Source: Ancylobacter sp. IITR112 (lineage in GTDB: Bacteria; Pseudomonadota; Alphaproteobacteria; Rhizobiales; Xanthobacteraceae). Taken from it: a stretch of DNA of 64,000 bases. Below are positions 33,278 through 46,951 of the stretch, piece by piece. The stretch is from NCBI RefSeq assembly GCF_041415945.1, contig NZ_JBGCUS010000001.1:1674001-1738000 (forward strand), in the 5' to 3' direction. The translations under genes and the position numbers were made by a program. The notes beneath the pieces were generated by a model. That model did no database searches and was not told where the DNA came from. It saw only the letters and a program-made list of their open reading frames with translations. The number at the start of each line of letters is the position of its first letter. Positions within the stretch are counted from its first letter, which is position 1.

Positions 33278-34726
33278 CTAACGTCGCCAAAGCGCCAAAT
33301 TCGCCAGCCCCAGCACGACGAGAATTTCCAGCCGCCCGAGAATCATGGCGAGAGCCAGTATAAGCTGGGCATAGGACGGCAGCGCGCCCCATTCCGGCCA
33401 GCTCACCTTCGCCGACCAGCCGGCGGCATAGACCGGGCCGGCATTGCCCAGCGCCGCGACCACCGCGACGAAGGCCGCCTCGAAGCTGGGCATGGCTGGA
33501 GCCAGCGCCACGGTCAGCGCGCCAATGACGGTGCAGGCGACGCCGAACATGATCCAGATCGCCTTCATCATCTGCAAGGTGACGTTCTGCTGCCCGAGCC
33601 GGCGCGGATGCACCGCGCTGGGGTGCACCAGCCGTTCCAGTTCGCGCAGACTCTGCAGCACCATCACCCCGGCGCGGTAGATCTTGATCCCGCCCGCGGT
33701 GGAAAAGCTGGCGCCGCCGATGACGACCACCGTGAGCACCAGCGTCACCGGCAGGCTGGCAAAGGCGCCGGCATGCGGCTCGATGGCCGTCGTCGTCACC
33801 AGCGCGACGGCGGTGAACAGCCCGTCCTCCAGCGCGATCGGGAGCGACAGGCCGCTGCCAATGGTGCGGAAACCGATCGCGGCGGCGGCAATGCCGAGAC
33901 CTAGACAGAGAACAAAAAGTACAATGTTTTCATATTGTCCCACGGCAAGGCGAAAGCGCCGTGTGAGCAACATGCGCTGCCACAATATGCTGGTGCCCCC
34001 CACCAGCATGAACAGGGTCATCACCGCCTTGATGCCGAAATGACCATAGGCGGCGATGCCGTCCGCATCGGGCAGCAGCCCGCCCGTGGACAGCGCCGCC
34101 CCTGCGAGGCCCAACGCCTCGAACAGGCGCACGCCGAGCAGGAACAGGATGAAGGTGCACAACACCGTCGCGCCAAGGTAGATCGGGAGCACCAGCCGCA
34201 GCGCATCGTCAAGCGTCATCTGCTGGGTGACGCCGAGCAGATTGGCCCGGGCGCTGCGATCCGGCAGGCCGCCGAGACCGGCAGGGCCGAGCACGGCGAC
34301 GAAGCCGACGAGGGTAAGCAGCCCCCCCGCCCATTGCAGTGTCAGCAGCCAGCCCAGCGTCGCCCGGGGCACATTCTCAAGCGTCTGGATCTGCACCGGG
34401 CCGGTGGTGGTGAACGCCGCCACCGCTTCCAGCCAGGCATGCAGCGGCCCGAGCGAGGTGGTGGCGGCGATCGGCACGGCGGCGATGACCGGCACGCCGA
34501 ACCACAGCACCAGCAGAAGACCATAGGCCGCGAGCCGGTCCAGCCGGCCGGCGCGGTTGCGCACCGCGAGATAGACCGCGCCGGCGCCGAACACGGTCAG
34601 CAGCGCCGTCATCAGGAACACATCGGCACCCGGCTCGCGCCGGAACAGCGAAACCAGCGCGGCCAGCAGCAGAAAACCGGCCATAAGACCGGCGGTCTGG
34701 GCGCTGTGGCGGGCGACCGCGATCAT
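33278..34726 (-). CDS. trkH: Potassium uptake protein TrkH
   Basis: This 482-residue inner-membrane protein has about ten to twelve hydrophobic segments. The selectivity-filter regions occur as AAFTTTGPV (first pore loop), LSTGGLLP, VTTTAIEPH and ALGNAGPV, each with the central glycine or its substitute. It forms the potassium channel gated by TrkA, encoded 15 bases upstream in the same operon. The C-terminus ends ILGRLEILVVLGLANLALWRR, as in the TrkH family. Confidence 0.93.
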   Translation of the reverse strand: MIAVARHSAQTAGLMAGFLLLAALVSLFRREPGADVFLMTALLTVFGAGAVYLAVRNRAGRLDRLAAYGLLLVLWFGVPVIAAVPIAATTSLGPLHAWLEAVAAFTTTGPVQIQTLENVPRATLGWLLTLQWAGGLLTLVGFVAVLGPAGLGGLPDRSARANLLGVTQQMTLDDALRLVLPIYLGATVLCTFILFLLGVRLFEALGLAGAALSTGGLLPDADGIAAYGHFGIKAVMTLFMLVGGTSILWQRMLLTRRFRLAVGQYENIVLFVLCLGLGIAAAAIGFRTIGSGLSLPIALEDGLFTAVALVTTTAIEPHAGAFASLPVTLVLTVVVIGGASFSTAGGIKIYRAGVMVLQSLRELERLVHPSAVHPRRLGQQNVTLQMMKAIWIMFGVACTVIGALTVALAPAMPSFEAAFVAVVAALGNAGPVYAAGWSAKVSWPEWGALPSYAQLILALAMILGRLEILVVLGLANLALWRR

Positions 34727-34741
34727 GAGCCCCCGCCTCTC

Positions 34742-36118
34742 TCAGAAGAATTCGAGGCTGACGCGGAACAGTTGCTCGACGCGCTTCACCTTGTCGGCGA
34801 GGGCGAACATCACCACCCGGTCGCGCGCCTGGATCACCGTATCGCCGCGCGGCAGCAGCACCCGCCCGCCACGGATGACGGCGCCGATCCGCATGCCATC
34901 GAACAGGTCGAGCTGGCGCAGCGGCTTGCCGACCAGCGGCGAGGTTTCCAGCGCCTCCGCCTCGATCACCTCGCCCGCTCCGTTCAGCAGCGAATGAACC
35001 CCGCGGATGCGCCCCTTGCGGACATATTGCAGCACCTTGGACACGGTGATCTGGCGCGGATTGACATAGGCGTCGATGCCGAGCCCGCGGGCGAAGGCGG
35101 GATAGGCGGGGTCGTTCAGCAGGGAGAGCATGCGTTTGGCGCCAAGCTCGCGCGACAGCAGGCAGGACAGGATGTTGACCCGGTCGTCATTGGTCACCGC
35201 GATCATGGTGTCGGCGTCGCCGACGGTCGCCTCTTCCAGGATGGTGCGGTCCAGCGCGCTGCCACGCAGCACCACGGAGCGCGTCAGCTCCTGGGCGATT
35301 TCCTCGGCGCGCGTGACGTTATCCTCGATGATCGTCACCCGCGCCTTCGGGTTGCGCTGCTCCAGTTCGCGGGCGACATAGAGCCCGATATTGCCGCCAC
35401 CACCGATGACGATACGCTGCGCCGGCGGCTCGTCATGGCCGAAGATCGACAGGGTGCGGCTCACCTGGTCGGTATGGGCGACGAAATAGGCGAGGTCGCC
35501 GGCCAGCAGCGAATCGATGGAACGCGGCACGAAGGTCTTGCCATTGCGATAGACCGCCACCACAACGGCGCGCAGATCCGGAAACAGGTCGGTGAGCTGG
35601 CGCAGCGGCGTATCGAGGACCGGACAGTCCTCCTTACAGCGCACGCCGACCACGACGACATTGCTGTCGTTGAAGCTGACCGTGTCCACTGCGCCGGGCA
35701 GCGACAGGCGGCGCAGCACCATCTCGCCCACTTCCAGCTCGGGCGAGATCACCACGTCGATCGGCAGATGATCGCGCGAGAACAGATCGCGCCAATGGCC
35801 CTGCAGATAGCTCTGCGCCCGCACCCGGGCGATCTTGGTCGGCACGTCGAACAGCGCGTGGCCGACCTGGCAGGCGATCATGTTGACTTCATCGTGCAGG
35901 GTGACGGCGATGAGCATGTCCGCCGCCTCCAGCCCGGCGCGGGCCAGCACATCCGGATGCGAGCCATGGCCGACGAAGCCGCGCACGTCGAGCGTGTCGG
36001 TCACCGCCTGGATGAGACGCGGCGAGGTGTCGATGATGGAAACGTCGTTCTGCTCTGCGGCCAGACGCTCGGCAATGCCGAACCCCACCTGCCCCGCGCC
36101 GCAAATCACGACCTTCAT
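34742..36118 (-). CDS. trkA: Trk potassium uptake regulator TrkA
   Basis: This 458-residue cytoplasmic protein has two RCK modules. Each has a Rossmann dinucleotide-binding motif (CGAGQVGFGIAERLA at 6-20 and GGGGNIGLYVARELE near 240) followed by a TrkA-C domain. It binds NAD(H) and nucleotides and gates the TrkH channel. It directly follows ntrX, giving the conserved ntrBC-ntrYX-trkA order seen in many Alphaproteobacteria. Full length, no anomalies. Confidence 0.95.
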   Translation of the reverse strand: MKVVICGAGQVGFGIAERLAAEQNDVSIIDTSPRLIQAVTDTLDVRGFVGHGSHPDVLARAGLEAADMLIAVTLHDEVNMIACQVGHALFDVPTKIARVRAQSYLQGHWRDLFSRDHLPIDVVISPELEVGEMVLRRLSLPGAVDTVSFNDSNVVVVGVRCKEDCPVLDTPLRQLTDLFPDLRAVVVAVYRNGKTFVPRSIDSLLAGDLAYFVAHTDQVSRTLSIFGHDEPPAQRIVIGGGGNIGLYVARELEQRNPKARVTIIEDNVTRAEEIAQELTRSVVLRGSALDRTILEEATVGDADTMIAVTNDDRVNILSCLLSRELGAKRMLSLLNDPAYPAFARGLGIDAYVNPRQITVSKVLQYVRKGRIRGVHSLLNGAGEVIEAEALETSPLVGKPLRQLDLFDGMRIGAVIRGGRVLLPRGDTVIQARDRVVMFALADKVKRVEQLFRVSLEFF

Positions 36119-36258
36119 GACACCCCCCGGTCCTGCCCGCCGGCGCCGGACGGTTGCTTCGCGGTCCCCGGCGCTGTTTCAGCGAGTCACTCTATAGCAG
36201 CTTCGCGCCACGCCGCAGACGTGTCGACGCCCGGCCCGCACATCTTCCGTTGCGGCGC

Positions 36259-37626
<1,368 letters not shown>

Positions 37627-37640
37627 TCGTCAGTTCTCCT

Positions 37641-39908
37641 TCAGCCGACCACACGGGAGGTGGGGGTGCCGCCCGTGCCTTTTCCGTCATTGGCGGCACT
37701 GGGGCCGCCATCGCGCGCGAAGTGCAGGCGAATCCACGCCCCGCGCCCTTCGGGGGCATCGTCGAGCTCGATGCCGCCGCCATGCTCTTCCATGATCTTT
37801 CCGACGATCGCGAGGCCGAGGCCGGTGCCCTTCTCGCGAGTCGTGACATAGGGCTCCAGCAGCCGCGCCCGGTTCTCGGTCGGCAGGCCCTTGCCATTGT
37901 CGATGACGTCGATCGTCACCATCCGCTCATCCGCATGCACCTTGACCGCGATGCGCGCCGGATCGGTGCGTTCCTCGGCCGGCACCGCCGCCAGCGCCTC
38001 GGTGGCGTTCTTGATGATGTTGGTCAGCGCCTGCGACACGAGGCGGCGGTCGAAACGGGCGACCACCGGCTGGTCCGGCAGGTCGAGGTCGATGACGATG
38101 TCGGGATTGCCGACCCGCATGAGGAACACCACCTGCCGCGCCGTCTCGCCAATATCCTGCGCCTCGGCGACCGGCTTGGGCATGCGGGCGAAGGAGGAGA
38201 ACTCGTCCACCATGCGGCCGATATCGCCGACCTGGCGGATGATGGTCTCGGTGCACTGGTCGAACACCTCGCGGTCCTCGCCAATCACCTTGCCGTAACG
38301 CCGACGCAGGCGCTCGGCGGAGAGCTGGATGGGGGTCAGCGGGTTCTTGATCTCATGGGCGATGCGGCGGGCGACATCGGCCCAGGCGGAGCTGCGCTGC
38401 GCCACCACGAGTTCGGTGATGTCGTCGAGCGTCACCACCCAGCCATGCTCGGCCTCGCGCGACTGCTCGGTGGTGACGCGCACCGCGATCACCCGGTCGC
38501 GGCCGTTGCGGGTCAGCGTCGTATTGGCCTGCACGCTGCGCTCGCCCGCCTGCATCGCCTGGGCGAGCAGCGGGGCAACTTCCGGGACCACGGCGCCGAG
38601 TTCGGTGCCGAGCACATCGGCTTCCGCCACGCCGAGCAGCTTCTCCGCCGGGCGGTTGATGATGGAGATGCGGCCCTGCGGGTCGAGGCCGATGACGCCG
38701 GCGCCGACGCCCGACAGCACCGCCTCGGTGAAGCGGCGGCGGGTGTCGATCTGGTCGCGCGCCTGCACCAGGTCGTCGCGCTGGGTGCGCAGTTCCTGCG
38801 TCATCTTGTTGAAGGTCTCGGCAAGGCTCGACAGGTCGCCCTCGGTGCGGCGCACGGGCACCTCGACGTAAAGATTGCCGGCAGCGACGAGATCGGCCGC
38901 GCCGATGAGGCGCCGGATCGGCGCCACCAGCCGGTTGGCGAAATTGATGCCGAGCCACACGGCGCAGAGCAGCACGGTGAGCGAGATCACCGCATAGAGC
39001 ACGGCGAAGGCCACCTGCACGCCGACGCGCTGCTGTTCAAGGTTGCGATAGTCGACGACGGCGGCCTGCGTCTCCTTGAGATACTCGATGACCCGCGGAT
39101 CGACGGCGCGCGCGACGTAGAGATAAAGGTCGCCGAAATCCTTCAGCGGGATGACGGCACCGACATAATCGGCATCGCCCGGCAGATAGATCAGCGGCTG
39201 CTCTTCCGTCGCGTCCTTCAGCGCCAGATTGGCCGGCACCACGAATTCCCGCCCGACGCGGATGGTGGCACGGTCGATGACCTGCAGGTCCTTGTCGATG
39301 ATCATCGCTGCCGGCAGGCCGCGCACCACCGCCTGTGCGGTCAGCGCCTGACGGAAGCGGCTGCGGTCCTGGTCCCAGAGCGGGCGGATGCGCTGGAGAT
39401 CGCGCGCCATGCCGAGCACATCGCCGCGGATGGAATAGGCATGCTCGCGCACATAGGTCTGGGCGACGGAGACCGCATTGTCGACGATGGCCCGGGTGCG
39501 CACCGAGAACCAGCGGTCGAGGCCCTTGTCCAGCGTGATGCTTGCGAGGATCGCCACCAGCAGCGCGGGCACCACCGCCACCACCCCGAACAGGCCGACG
39601 ACGCGCACATGCAGCCGTGCCGCCGCCCGCCCGCGTCGGCGCGCCTTGACGATGCGCCACACCTCGCGGCCGATGATGCTGAGCAGCACCAGCGACATCA
39701 CGCCATTGAGGCACAGCACGACGATAATCACATCCTGCGAGGGCACCAGCGGGGTGATGCCGATGAGGATGATGAAGCTGGCCAGGGCGATCAGCAGCGC
39801 CAGCAGCACCGCCAGCGGGGCCAGCCCCCAGAGCGAGAAGCGGAATCCCATGCCGCCGAGGTCGAGCGCCTCGTGCCTGTCGGTTCCGCCGGTCGAGGTG
39901 TCGCTCAT
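37641..39908 (-). CDS. ntrY: Nitrogen regulation sensor kinase NtrY
   Basis: This 755-residue membrane histidine kinase has about four N-terminal membrane segments (two near 30-80, one about 95-115, one near 300-320) bounding a periplasmic domain. HAMP (FANRLVAPIRRLIGAADLVAAGNL), PAS (AVLSGVGAGVIGLDPQGRISI), HisKA ([24 protein letters not shown]) and HATPase (IIKNATEAL, VIDNGKGLP, GTGLGLAIVGKI) follow in order. It responds to nitrogen and redox cues and phosphorylates NtrX. It starts 118 bases after ntrC, so it may have its own promoter. Confidence 0.95.
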   Translation of the reverse strand: MSDTSTGGTDRHEALDLGGMGFRFSLWGLAPLAVLLALLIALASFIILIGITPLVPSQDVIIVVLCLNGVMSLVLLSIIGREVWRIVKARRRGRAAARLHVRVVGLFGVVAVVPALLVAILASITLDKGLDRWFSVRTRAIVDNAVSVAQTYVREHAYSIRGDVLGMARDLQRIRPLWDQDRSRFRQALTAQAVVRGLPAAMIIDKDLQVIDRATIRVGREFVVPANLALKDATEEQPLIYLPGDADYVGAVIPLKDFGDLYLYVARAVDPRVIEYLKETQAAVVDYRNLEQQRVGVQVAFAVLYAVISLTVLLCAVWLGINFANRLVAPIRRLIGAADLVAAGNLYVEVPVRRTEGDLSSLAETFNKMTQELRTQRDDLVQARDQIDTRRRFTEAVLSGVGAGVIGLDPQGRISIINRPAEKLLGVAEADVLGTELGAVVPEVAPLLAQAMQAGERSVQANTTLTRNGRDRVIAVRVTTEQSREAEHGWVVTLDDITELVVAQRSSAWADVARRIAHEIKNPLTPIQLSAERLRRRYGKVIGEDREVFDQCTETIIRQVGDIGRMVDEFSSFARMPKPVAEAQDIGETARQVVFLMRVGNPDIVIDLDLPDQPVVARFDRRLVSQALTNIIKNATEALAAVPAEERTDPARIAVKVHADERMVTIDVIDNGKGLPTENRARLLEPYVTTREKGTGLGLAIVGKIMEEHGGGIELDDAPEGRGAWIRLHFARDGGPSAANDGKGTGGTPTSRVVG

Positions 39909-40026
39909 CCATCACCCTGTTGGCGGCGGGAATCAGCCCGCCCGACTGATGCAGTGATACGACACTGGTGCAAAAATGTGACAATGATGAGCCGCCCCCG
40001 CCTTAATTTGCGAGGGCGTAAGGCGC

Positions 40027-41472
<1,446 letters not shown>

Positions 41473-41480
41473 GGCGGCTC

Positions 41481-42611
41481 TCAACTCTTCTCGTCACCGC
41501 GGCTGGCGCGGTACATGGGCATGAGGACACGGAAGGTGGTGCGGCGCGGCTGGCTGTCGCATTCGATGATGCCGCCATGGTCGCCGACGATCTTCGCCAC
41601 CAGCGCCAGGCCCAGACCCGTGCCGGTCGGCTTGGTGGTGACGAAGGGATCGAACAGGTGCGGCATCAGGTCTTCCGGCACGCCGGGACCGTTGTCGCGC
41701 ACGCAGAATTCCAGCGGCAGGCTCACCCGTGCCGGGGCGCCGGGCACCATAAGCCGCACGCCGGGACGGAAGGCCGTGGTGAGCTGGATTTCACCATCGG
41801 GTGAATCGCCAATGGCTTCGGCCGCGTTCTTCACCAGATTGAGGAACACCTGCACCAGTTGGTCGCGATTGGCCAGCACCGGCGGCAGCGAGGGGTCGTA
41901 CTCCTCGACGAAGCGTATGTTGCGGGCGAAACCGGTGCTCGCCAGCGTGCGCACATGCTCCAGCACGGCGTGGATATTGACCGGCTCGCGCGCAATCGGC
42001 CGCTCGTCGGAAAACACTTCCATCCGATCGACCAGCTTGACGATGCGGTCGGCCTCGTCGGTGATCAGCCGGGTGAGCGAGCGATCATCGTCGCTGGCGG
42101 AGAGTTCCAGCAATTGCGCCGCGCCGCGAATGCCGGAGAGCGGGTTCTTGATCTCATGCGCCAGCATGGAGGCGAGCGCCGTCACCGAACGGGCGGCACC
42201 GCGATGGGTGAGCTGGCGGTCCATCTTGTCGGCAATGGTGCGCTCCTGCAGCATGATGACGACATGACCGGGCGCCTCCGCCAGGGGCGCGACGTGAATA
42301 TCGACGATGCGCTCGCCGCCATTGCGCGGGGTGCCGAGATCGACGCGATACTCGTTCACCGCTGCGCCGCGCGTGCGCACCTGCTCCACCAGCGACAGGA
42401 TCGGGCTGCCGAATGGCACGAATTCCTGCAGCCGGTGCCGCACCAGCACCGCCAGCGACGCCTCGAAAAAGGCTTCCGCCGCCACATTCGCATCGACCAG
42501 GCGATTGTCGTCCGCCACCGTGATGACGGGGTGCGGCAGTGCATTCACCACCGCTTCCGCGGTCGCGTTGCTCGCGCGCGGGCCCGGCCGTTGCGAGGAA
42601 ACCGAACTCAT
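41481..42611 (-). CDS. ntrB: Nitrogen sensor kinase NtrB
   Basis: This 376-residue soluble kinase has a PAS domain ([20 protein letters not shown]), phosphoacceptor histidine in [23 protein letters not shown], and ATP-binding boxes [21 protein letters not shown] and [13 protein letters not shown]. It phosphorylates or dephosphorylates NtrC under PII control. ATGs at 42626 and 42611 are both in frame. The second overlaps the dusB stop (ATGA) and has GGAGAGA upstream, so it is preferred. The dusB(nifR3)-ntrB-ntrC operon is a classic arrangement. Confidence 0.95.
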   Translation of the reverse strand: MSSVSSQRPGPRASNATAEAVVNALPHPVITVADDNRLVDANVAAEAFFEASLAVLVRHRLQEFVPFGSPILSLVEQVRTRGAAVNEYRVDLGTPRNGGERIVDIHVAPLAEAPGHVVIMLQERTIADKMDRQLTHRGAARSVTALASMLAHEIKNPLSGIRGAAQLLELSASDDDRSLTRLITDEADRIVKLVDRMEVFSDERPIAREPVNIHAVLEHVRTLASTGFARNIRFVEEYDPSLPPVLANRDQLVQVFLNLVKNAAEAIGDSPDGEIQLTTAFRPGVRLMVPGAPARVSLPLEFCVRDNGPGVPEDLMPHLFDPFVTTKPTGTGLGLALVAKIVGDHGGIIECDSQPRRTTFRVLMPMYRASRGDEKS

Positions 42612-43639
42612 GCAGCTTCTCTCCATCCAATGTCGTCATAGGCGTCGCGGATTCCGGTGACGACGCGCGCCGGATCCTCAAGCGTCAGAAGCCGCCGGCG
42701 CCACTGGGCGGCCAGCTCCGGCGGGCGGCCGGCGCTCGCCGTAGTGGCGGCCAGCGACCAGCCGATATGCTTGCGCGCGCAGCGCATGCCGAGCTCACGC
42801 CCGTAATGCGACAACCAGCCTTCATAAAGCTCGATCAGCACGTCGCGCTGCTCGGCCAGCGGCGGATCGTCCGGCACCGCGCCGCTGCGCAGGAAGGCGG
42901 CGACCTGACCGGGAAACCACGGGCGCCCCTGTGCGCCACGGCCGATCATCACCCCATCGGCGCCCGAGGCGGCGAGCATCGCCGGCGCCTCCTCCACCGC
43001 CACCAGATCGCCATTGGCGAGCACGGGAATGGAAACGGCGTCCTTGACCGCGCGGATCGCCGACCAGTCGGCGCGGCCGGTATAGAACTGGCAGCGCGTA
43101 CGCCCGTGAATGGTGATCATCTGCACGCCGAGCGCTTCCGCCCGGCGGGCGAGTTCCGGCGCGACAAGCGCGGCGTCGTCCCAGCCGAGCCGGGTCTTCA
43201 GCGTGACCGGCACTCGCACCGCCGCCACGACCGCCGCGATGAGGCGGGTGGCGAGATCGAGGTCGCGCAGCAGCGCCGAGCCGGCAAGGCCGGTGGTCAC
43301 CCGCTTGGCCGGGCAGCCCATATTGATGTCGATCAAGGCCGCCCCGGCGGCTTCCGCGAGGCGGGCGGCGCGGCCCAGCGATTCGGGCTCGTTGCCGGCA
43401 AGCTGGACGGCATGGATCGCCACGCCCGCCCCTTCCGCCCGCAGCACGGTCTCCTCATGCCCGGTTTCGAAGGCGCCGGCGGCGACCATTTCCGACACGG
43501 CGAGCGCCGCGCCATAGCGCAGCACCATGCGGCGCAGTGGCGCATCGGTGATGCCCGCCATCGGCGCAAGCACCGCCGCACCCGGCACAGCGACGCTGCC
43601 GATCTGAAGAGTGCCAATGGGAGAAGACTGAAGGGTCAA
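42608..43639 (-). CDS. dusB: tRNA-dihydrouridine synthase (NifR3/DusB)
   Basis: This 343-residue flavoenzyme has [17 protein letters not shown] at the start, [14 protein letters not shown] (FMN/tRNA-binding), [25 protein letters not shown] and [15 protein letters not shown]. It reduces uridines in the tRNA D-loop. The apparent start is TTG at 43639, which gives the correct family N-terminus ([15 protein letters not shown]). It is divergent from ispDF with a 185-bp gap and is the first gene of the ntr operon. Confidence 0.94.
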   Translation of the reverse strand: MTLQSSPIGTLQIGSVAVPGAAVLAPMAGITDAPLRRMVLRYGAALAVSEMVAAGAFETGHEETVLRAEGAGVAIHAVQLAGNEPESLGRAARLAEAAGAALIDINMGCPAKRVTTGLAGSALLRDLDLATRLIAAVVAAVRVPVTLKTRLGWDDAALVAPELARRAEALGVQMITIHGRTRCQFYTGRADWSAIRAVKDAVSIPVLANGDLVAVEEAPAMLAASGADGVMIGRGAQGRPWFPGQVAAFLRSGAVPDDPPLAEQRDVLIELYEGWLSHYGRELGMRCARKHIGWSLAATTASAGRPPELAAQWRRRLLTLEDPARVVTGIRDAYDDIGWREAA

Positions 43640-43824
43640 GCGGCGATCACTCGATGCACATTAAATAAGCCCGACCAGCGGTGCCTAGATAATAGCCATG
43701 CCGAGCGCGTCATCAACCCATGCGAAGGGTGTAAGTCAAATCTTTTGCAAAGACGTGCCGCTTTTGCGCTAAACGAGCCGCGAGGGCAAGTCTGCGCGCG
43801 GAAGCGGCAGCCAGCGGAAGGGCG

Positions 43825-45003
43825 ATGCACCAGGCAATGCGGACCGACGTGATCGTGGTTGCGGCCGGCAGCGGGCTGCGAGCGGGCGAGGGCCTTCCCA
43901 AGCAATACCGCCTCCTCGGCGGCGCGCCGGTGCTGCGCCGCACGCTCGAAGCGTTTCGCGGCCAGCCCGGCATCCGCCATGTACTGCCGGTGATTTCGGC
44001 GGAACACGCGGCCTTGTGCGCGCAGGCGCTGGCGGAGCTTCCGGGCGTGCACGCGCCGGTGACCGGCGGGGCGACGCGGCAGGCCTCGGTGCGGGCGGGG
44101 CTGGAAGCGCTGGCGCAGGATCCGCCCGATCTGGTGCTCATTCACGATGCGGCGCGGCCATTCGTCTCGCCCCGGCTGGTGGCGCAGGCGATCGCCACCG
44201 CCGCCGCCGAGGGCGCCGCGGTCCCTGCCCTGCCGGTGGTCGACACGCTGAAGGCGGTCGCGCCCCCCGGCCATCTCGCCAGCGGCCCCGACCGCAACGC
44301 CGTGCGCGGCGTGCAGACGCCGCAAGCCTTCCGCTACGACCTCATCCTCGCCGCGCATCGGGCGGCTGCGGGAGCGGACGACCTGACCGACGACGCCGCC
44401 GTGGCGGAAGCCGCCGGCCACCGCGTCGCCGCCTTCCCCGGCGATCCCGCCAATTTCAAACTGACCACACGCGAGGATTTCGTGACCGCCGAACGTCATC
44501 TGCTGGCCGAACTCGCCGATATCCGCACCGCGACCGGCTTCGACGTGCACGCTTTCGGGCCCGGCGACCATGTCATGCTGGGCGGCGTGCGCCTTCCCCA
44601 CGACTTCGCCCTGGCCGGCCATTCCGATGCCGATGTGGTGCTGCATGCGCTGACCGACGCGCTGCTCGGCACGATCGGCAGCGGTGATATCGGCCATCAT
44701 TTCCCGCCCTCGGACCCGCAATGGAAGGGCGCGGCCTCCGACCAGTTTCTCGCCCATGCCGCCGCCCTGGTGCGCGCGGCCGGCGGGCGCATCGCCCATC
44801 TCGACGCCACGGTGGTCTGCGAGGCGCCGAAGATCGGCCCGCATCGCGAGGCGATGCGCGAGCGGATCGCCGCCATCGTTGACATTGCCGTGGCGCGGGT
44901 CAGCGTGAAGGCGACGACCAGCGAAAGGCTGGGCTTCACTGGCCGGCGCGAGGGCATTGCCGCGCTCGCCGCCGCCACGGTCCGCCTGCCCTGGGTGGAC
45001 TGA
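43825..45003 (+). CDS. ispDF: IspDF, bifunctional MEP-pathway enzyme
   Basis: This 392-residue fusion joins IspD (4-diphosphocytidyl-2-C-methyl-D-erythritol synthase, residues 1-225; [37 protein letters not shown]) with IspF (2-C-methyl-D-erythritol 2,4-cyclodiphosphate synthase, about 232-392; [48 protein letters not shown]). It provides two non-consecutive steps of isoprenoid precursor synthesis, the alphaproteobacterial arrangement. GGAAGG lies a few bases before the ATG. It is followed 12 bases later by the CinA-type gene. Confidence 0.96.
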   Translation: MHQAMRTDVIVVAAGSGLRAGEGLPKQYRLLGGAPVLRRTLEAFRGQPGIRHVLPVISAEHAALCAQALAELPGVHAPVTGGATRQASVRAGLEALAQDPPDLVLIHDAARPFVSPRLVAQAIATAAAEGAAVPALPVVDTLKAVAPPGHLASGPDRNAVRGVQTPQAFRYDLILAAHRAAAGADDLTDDAAVAEAAGHRVAAFPGDPANFKLTTREDFVTAERHLLAELADIRTATGFDVHAFGPGDHVMLGGVRLPHDFALAGHSDADVVLHALTDALLGTIGSGDIGHHFPPSDPQWKGAASDQFLAHAAALVRAAGGRIAHLDATVVCEAPKIGPHREAMRERIAAIVDIAVARVSVKATTSERLGFTGRREGIAALAAATVRLPWVD

Positions 45004-45015
45004 GAGGAGCGCCCG

Positions 45016-45522
45016 ATGAGCGAGAGCCATGACGCCATCCAGCTTGCGGCGATGCGGGTGCTCGACCTGTGCCGCGCTCGGGGACTGACCGTCGCCACCG
45101 CCGAATCCTGCACCGGGGGACTTGTCGCCGGCGCGCTGACCGAGATTGCCGGTTCGTCCGACGTGGTCGACCGCGGCTTCGTCACCTACTCCAATGCCGC
45201 GAAGCGGGAGGTGCTCGGCGTCGCAGCGGCGACGCTCGACCTGCACGGCGCGGTGAGCGAGGAAACCGCGCGCGAGATGGTGGCCGGCCTGCTGCGCGTG
45301 GCGAGAACCTCGCTCGGCGTTTCCGTCACCGGCATAGCCGGGCCGGGCGGCGGCTCGGAAGCGAAGCCGGTCGGCCTCGTTCATTTCGCCGCCGGCACCG
45401 CCACGGGGAAGCTGATCACGCGGCGGGAGATCTTCACCGGCCAGGATCGCGCCGGCGTGCGCCGTCTCTCCGTGCTCACGGCGCTGGCCATGCTGGCGGA
45501 ACTCGCCGGCGCCGCCGACTGA
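45016..45522 (+). CDS. pncC: CinA C-terminal domain protein, nicotinamide-nucleotide amidohydrolase
   Basis: This 168-residue protein is only the CinA C-terminal (PncC) domain: TVATAESCTGGLVAGALTEIAGSSDVVDRGFVTYSNAAKREVLGV, then SVTGIAGPGGGSEAKPVGLVHFA. PncC-type enzymes deamidate nicotinamide mononucleotide in NAD recycling. GGAG lies about nine bases before the ATG. The stand-alone domain next to ispDF is common in Rhizobiales. It is the last core gene before the glycan island at 45.6-49.5 kb. Confidence 0.92.
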   Translation: MSESHDAIQLAAMRVLDLCRARGLTVATAESCTGGLVAGALTEIAGSSDVVDRGFVTYSNAAKREVLGVAAATLDLHGAVSEETAREMVAGLLRVARTSLGVSVTGIAGPGGGSEAKPVGLVHFAAGTATGKLITRREIFTGQDRAGVRRLSVLTALAMLAELAGAAD

Positions 45523-45598
45523 CCGAACCGCGCGGCGCCCGCATAAGCGGCTTGCATTCTCGGCGCGGAGACGCACTCTCACCTGATCACGGAAACGG

Positions 45599-46876
45599 AT
45601 GGCGGCGCGGATGCGGCTGGCGGTTGTCTCGCACATACCGGTCTATCCCACCACGGCCGGCAATCGGGCGCGCGTGCTCGGCCTGATTCAGGCGCTGCAG
45701 GAACTCGGCCATGAGGTGATCTTCATCCAGATTCCCAGCGGCCCCTATGACGCGCCGGAAAGCGCCGCCCGCCATGAAGCGCTGGTCGGCGCGGGCAATT
45801 TTTACGACCTGACCCGGCTATCCGCGCCGGCGCGGCTCGCCAAATGGCTGAAGGCGTTCCCGGTCCGGGCGGTGTCGCGCCTGTCCAAGCTGGCGCGCAT
45901 CGACACGCCCTGGCGCTACTGGCGCCCGCTCGATTCGCATATATCAGGCGAAACCGTCCGGGCGGCGCAGGCGATCATCCACACGCGCGGCTGCGAGGCG
46001 TGCATCGTGGAATATGTCTTCCATTCCGCCGTTCTCGTCGGCCTGCCCGGGCAGGTGCGCAAACTGATCGACACCCATGACCAATTCTCCAACCGGCATG
46101 TCGGCTACGCCGCCACTGGCCTCGGCGATTCCTACTGGGTGTCGCTGCGCCCGCGGGCCGAGCGGCGGGGGCTGGCGCGCGCTGACGGCGTGCTCGCCAT
46201 TCAGGAGGCCGAGGCGGCAGCCTTCGCCGCCATGCTGCGGGGCGAACCGCACGCGCCGCTTGTGCGGGTGGTGAGCCATTTCCTGCCCCGCACGGATGAC
46301 CCCACGCCCGGCCACGTATTGCCCAGCTCCGTCTTGCCGGGCCCCCCGCACCGGGCGACCTTTGTCGCCTCGTCCAACAGCGCCAATGTTCAGGCGCTGG
46401 CGCTGTTTCTGGAGCGGGGCCTGCCGGAGGTGATCCGCCGCGACCCGGAATTCCGCCTGTTGCTCGCCGGCGCGATCTGCGCCGCCGTGCCGGACCATCC
46501 GCGCGTCGACAAATTCGGCCGCTTCGACCGGCTGGGCGATGTCTTTGCGCGCGCGCCGATCTCGCTCAACCCGGTGCTGAGCGGCTCCGGCATCTCGGTG
46601 AAGGCGCTGGAATCGCTGGCTGCGGGTGCCCCTGTGATCGCCACAGAGACCGGCGCACGCGGGCTCGGCGCGCTCGCCGGCGACGGTCTGCGCATCCTGC
46701 CCGATGGCGACTGGAGCGCCTATGCCGACGCGCTGTGCGCGCTGACCCTCGACCCCGAGCGCTGCGCCCGCGAAGGGACGCAGGCGCGCCTTGCAGCGGC
46801 GGACTGGAACCAGCGCCAGCGCGCAGGGCTGGAGAGGCTGCTGAAACAGGAGGGGCCCTCTACCCTGCGCGCATAG
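45599..46876 (+). CDS. GT4-like glycosyltransferase
   Basis: This 425-residue protein with a GT-B layout opens with a Rossmann start MRLAVVSHIPVYPTTAGNRARVLGLIQALQELGHEV. The C-terminal nucleotide-sugar side contains GSGISVKALESLAAGAPVIATETGARGL and AYADALCALTLDPE. A segment with HDQFSNRHVGYAATGLGDSYW, typical of hypothetical exopolysaccharide GT4 proteins, is in the middle. The start may be the ATG four codons later. It begins a three-gene plus-strand unit of likely surface-glycan synthesis. The donor and acceptor sugars cannot be inferred. Its composition is close to the genome's, unlike the next gene. Confidence 0.8.
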   Translation: MAARMRLAVVSHIPVYPTTAGNRARVLGLIQALQELGHEVIFIQIPSGPYDAPESAARHEALVGAGNFYDLTRLSAPARLAKWLKAFPVRAVSRLSKLARIDTPWRYWRPLDSHISGETVRAAQAIIHTRGCEACIVEYVFHSAVLVGLPGQVRKLIDTHDQFSNRHVGYAATGLGDSYWVSLRPRAERRGLARADGVLAIQEAEAAAFAAMLRGEPHAPLVRVVSHFLPRTDDPTPGHVLPSSVLPGPPHRATFVASSNSANVQALALFLERGLPEVIRRDPEFRLLLAGAICAAVPDHPRVDKFGRFDRLGDVFARAPISLNPVLSGSGISVKALESLAAGAPVIATETGARGLGALAGDGLRILPDGDWSAYADALCALTLDPERCAREGTQARLAAADWNQRQRAGLERLLKQEGPSTLRA

Positions 46877-46951
46877 CTGACCCAGCACATCATGATCACG
46901 CTTCGTGTAACCATTTGAATAATTGCCCTTCGGAAGGAATGACAAATCACC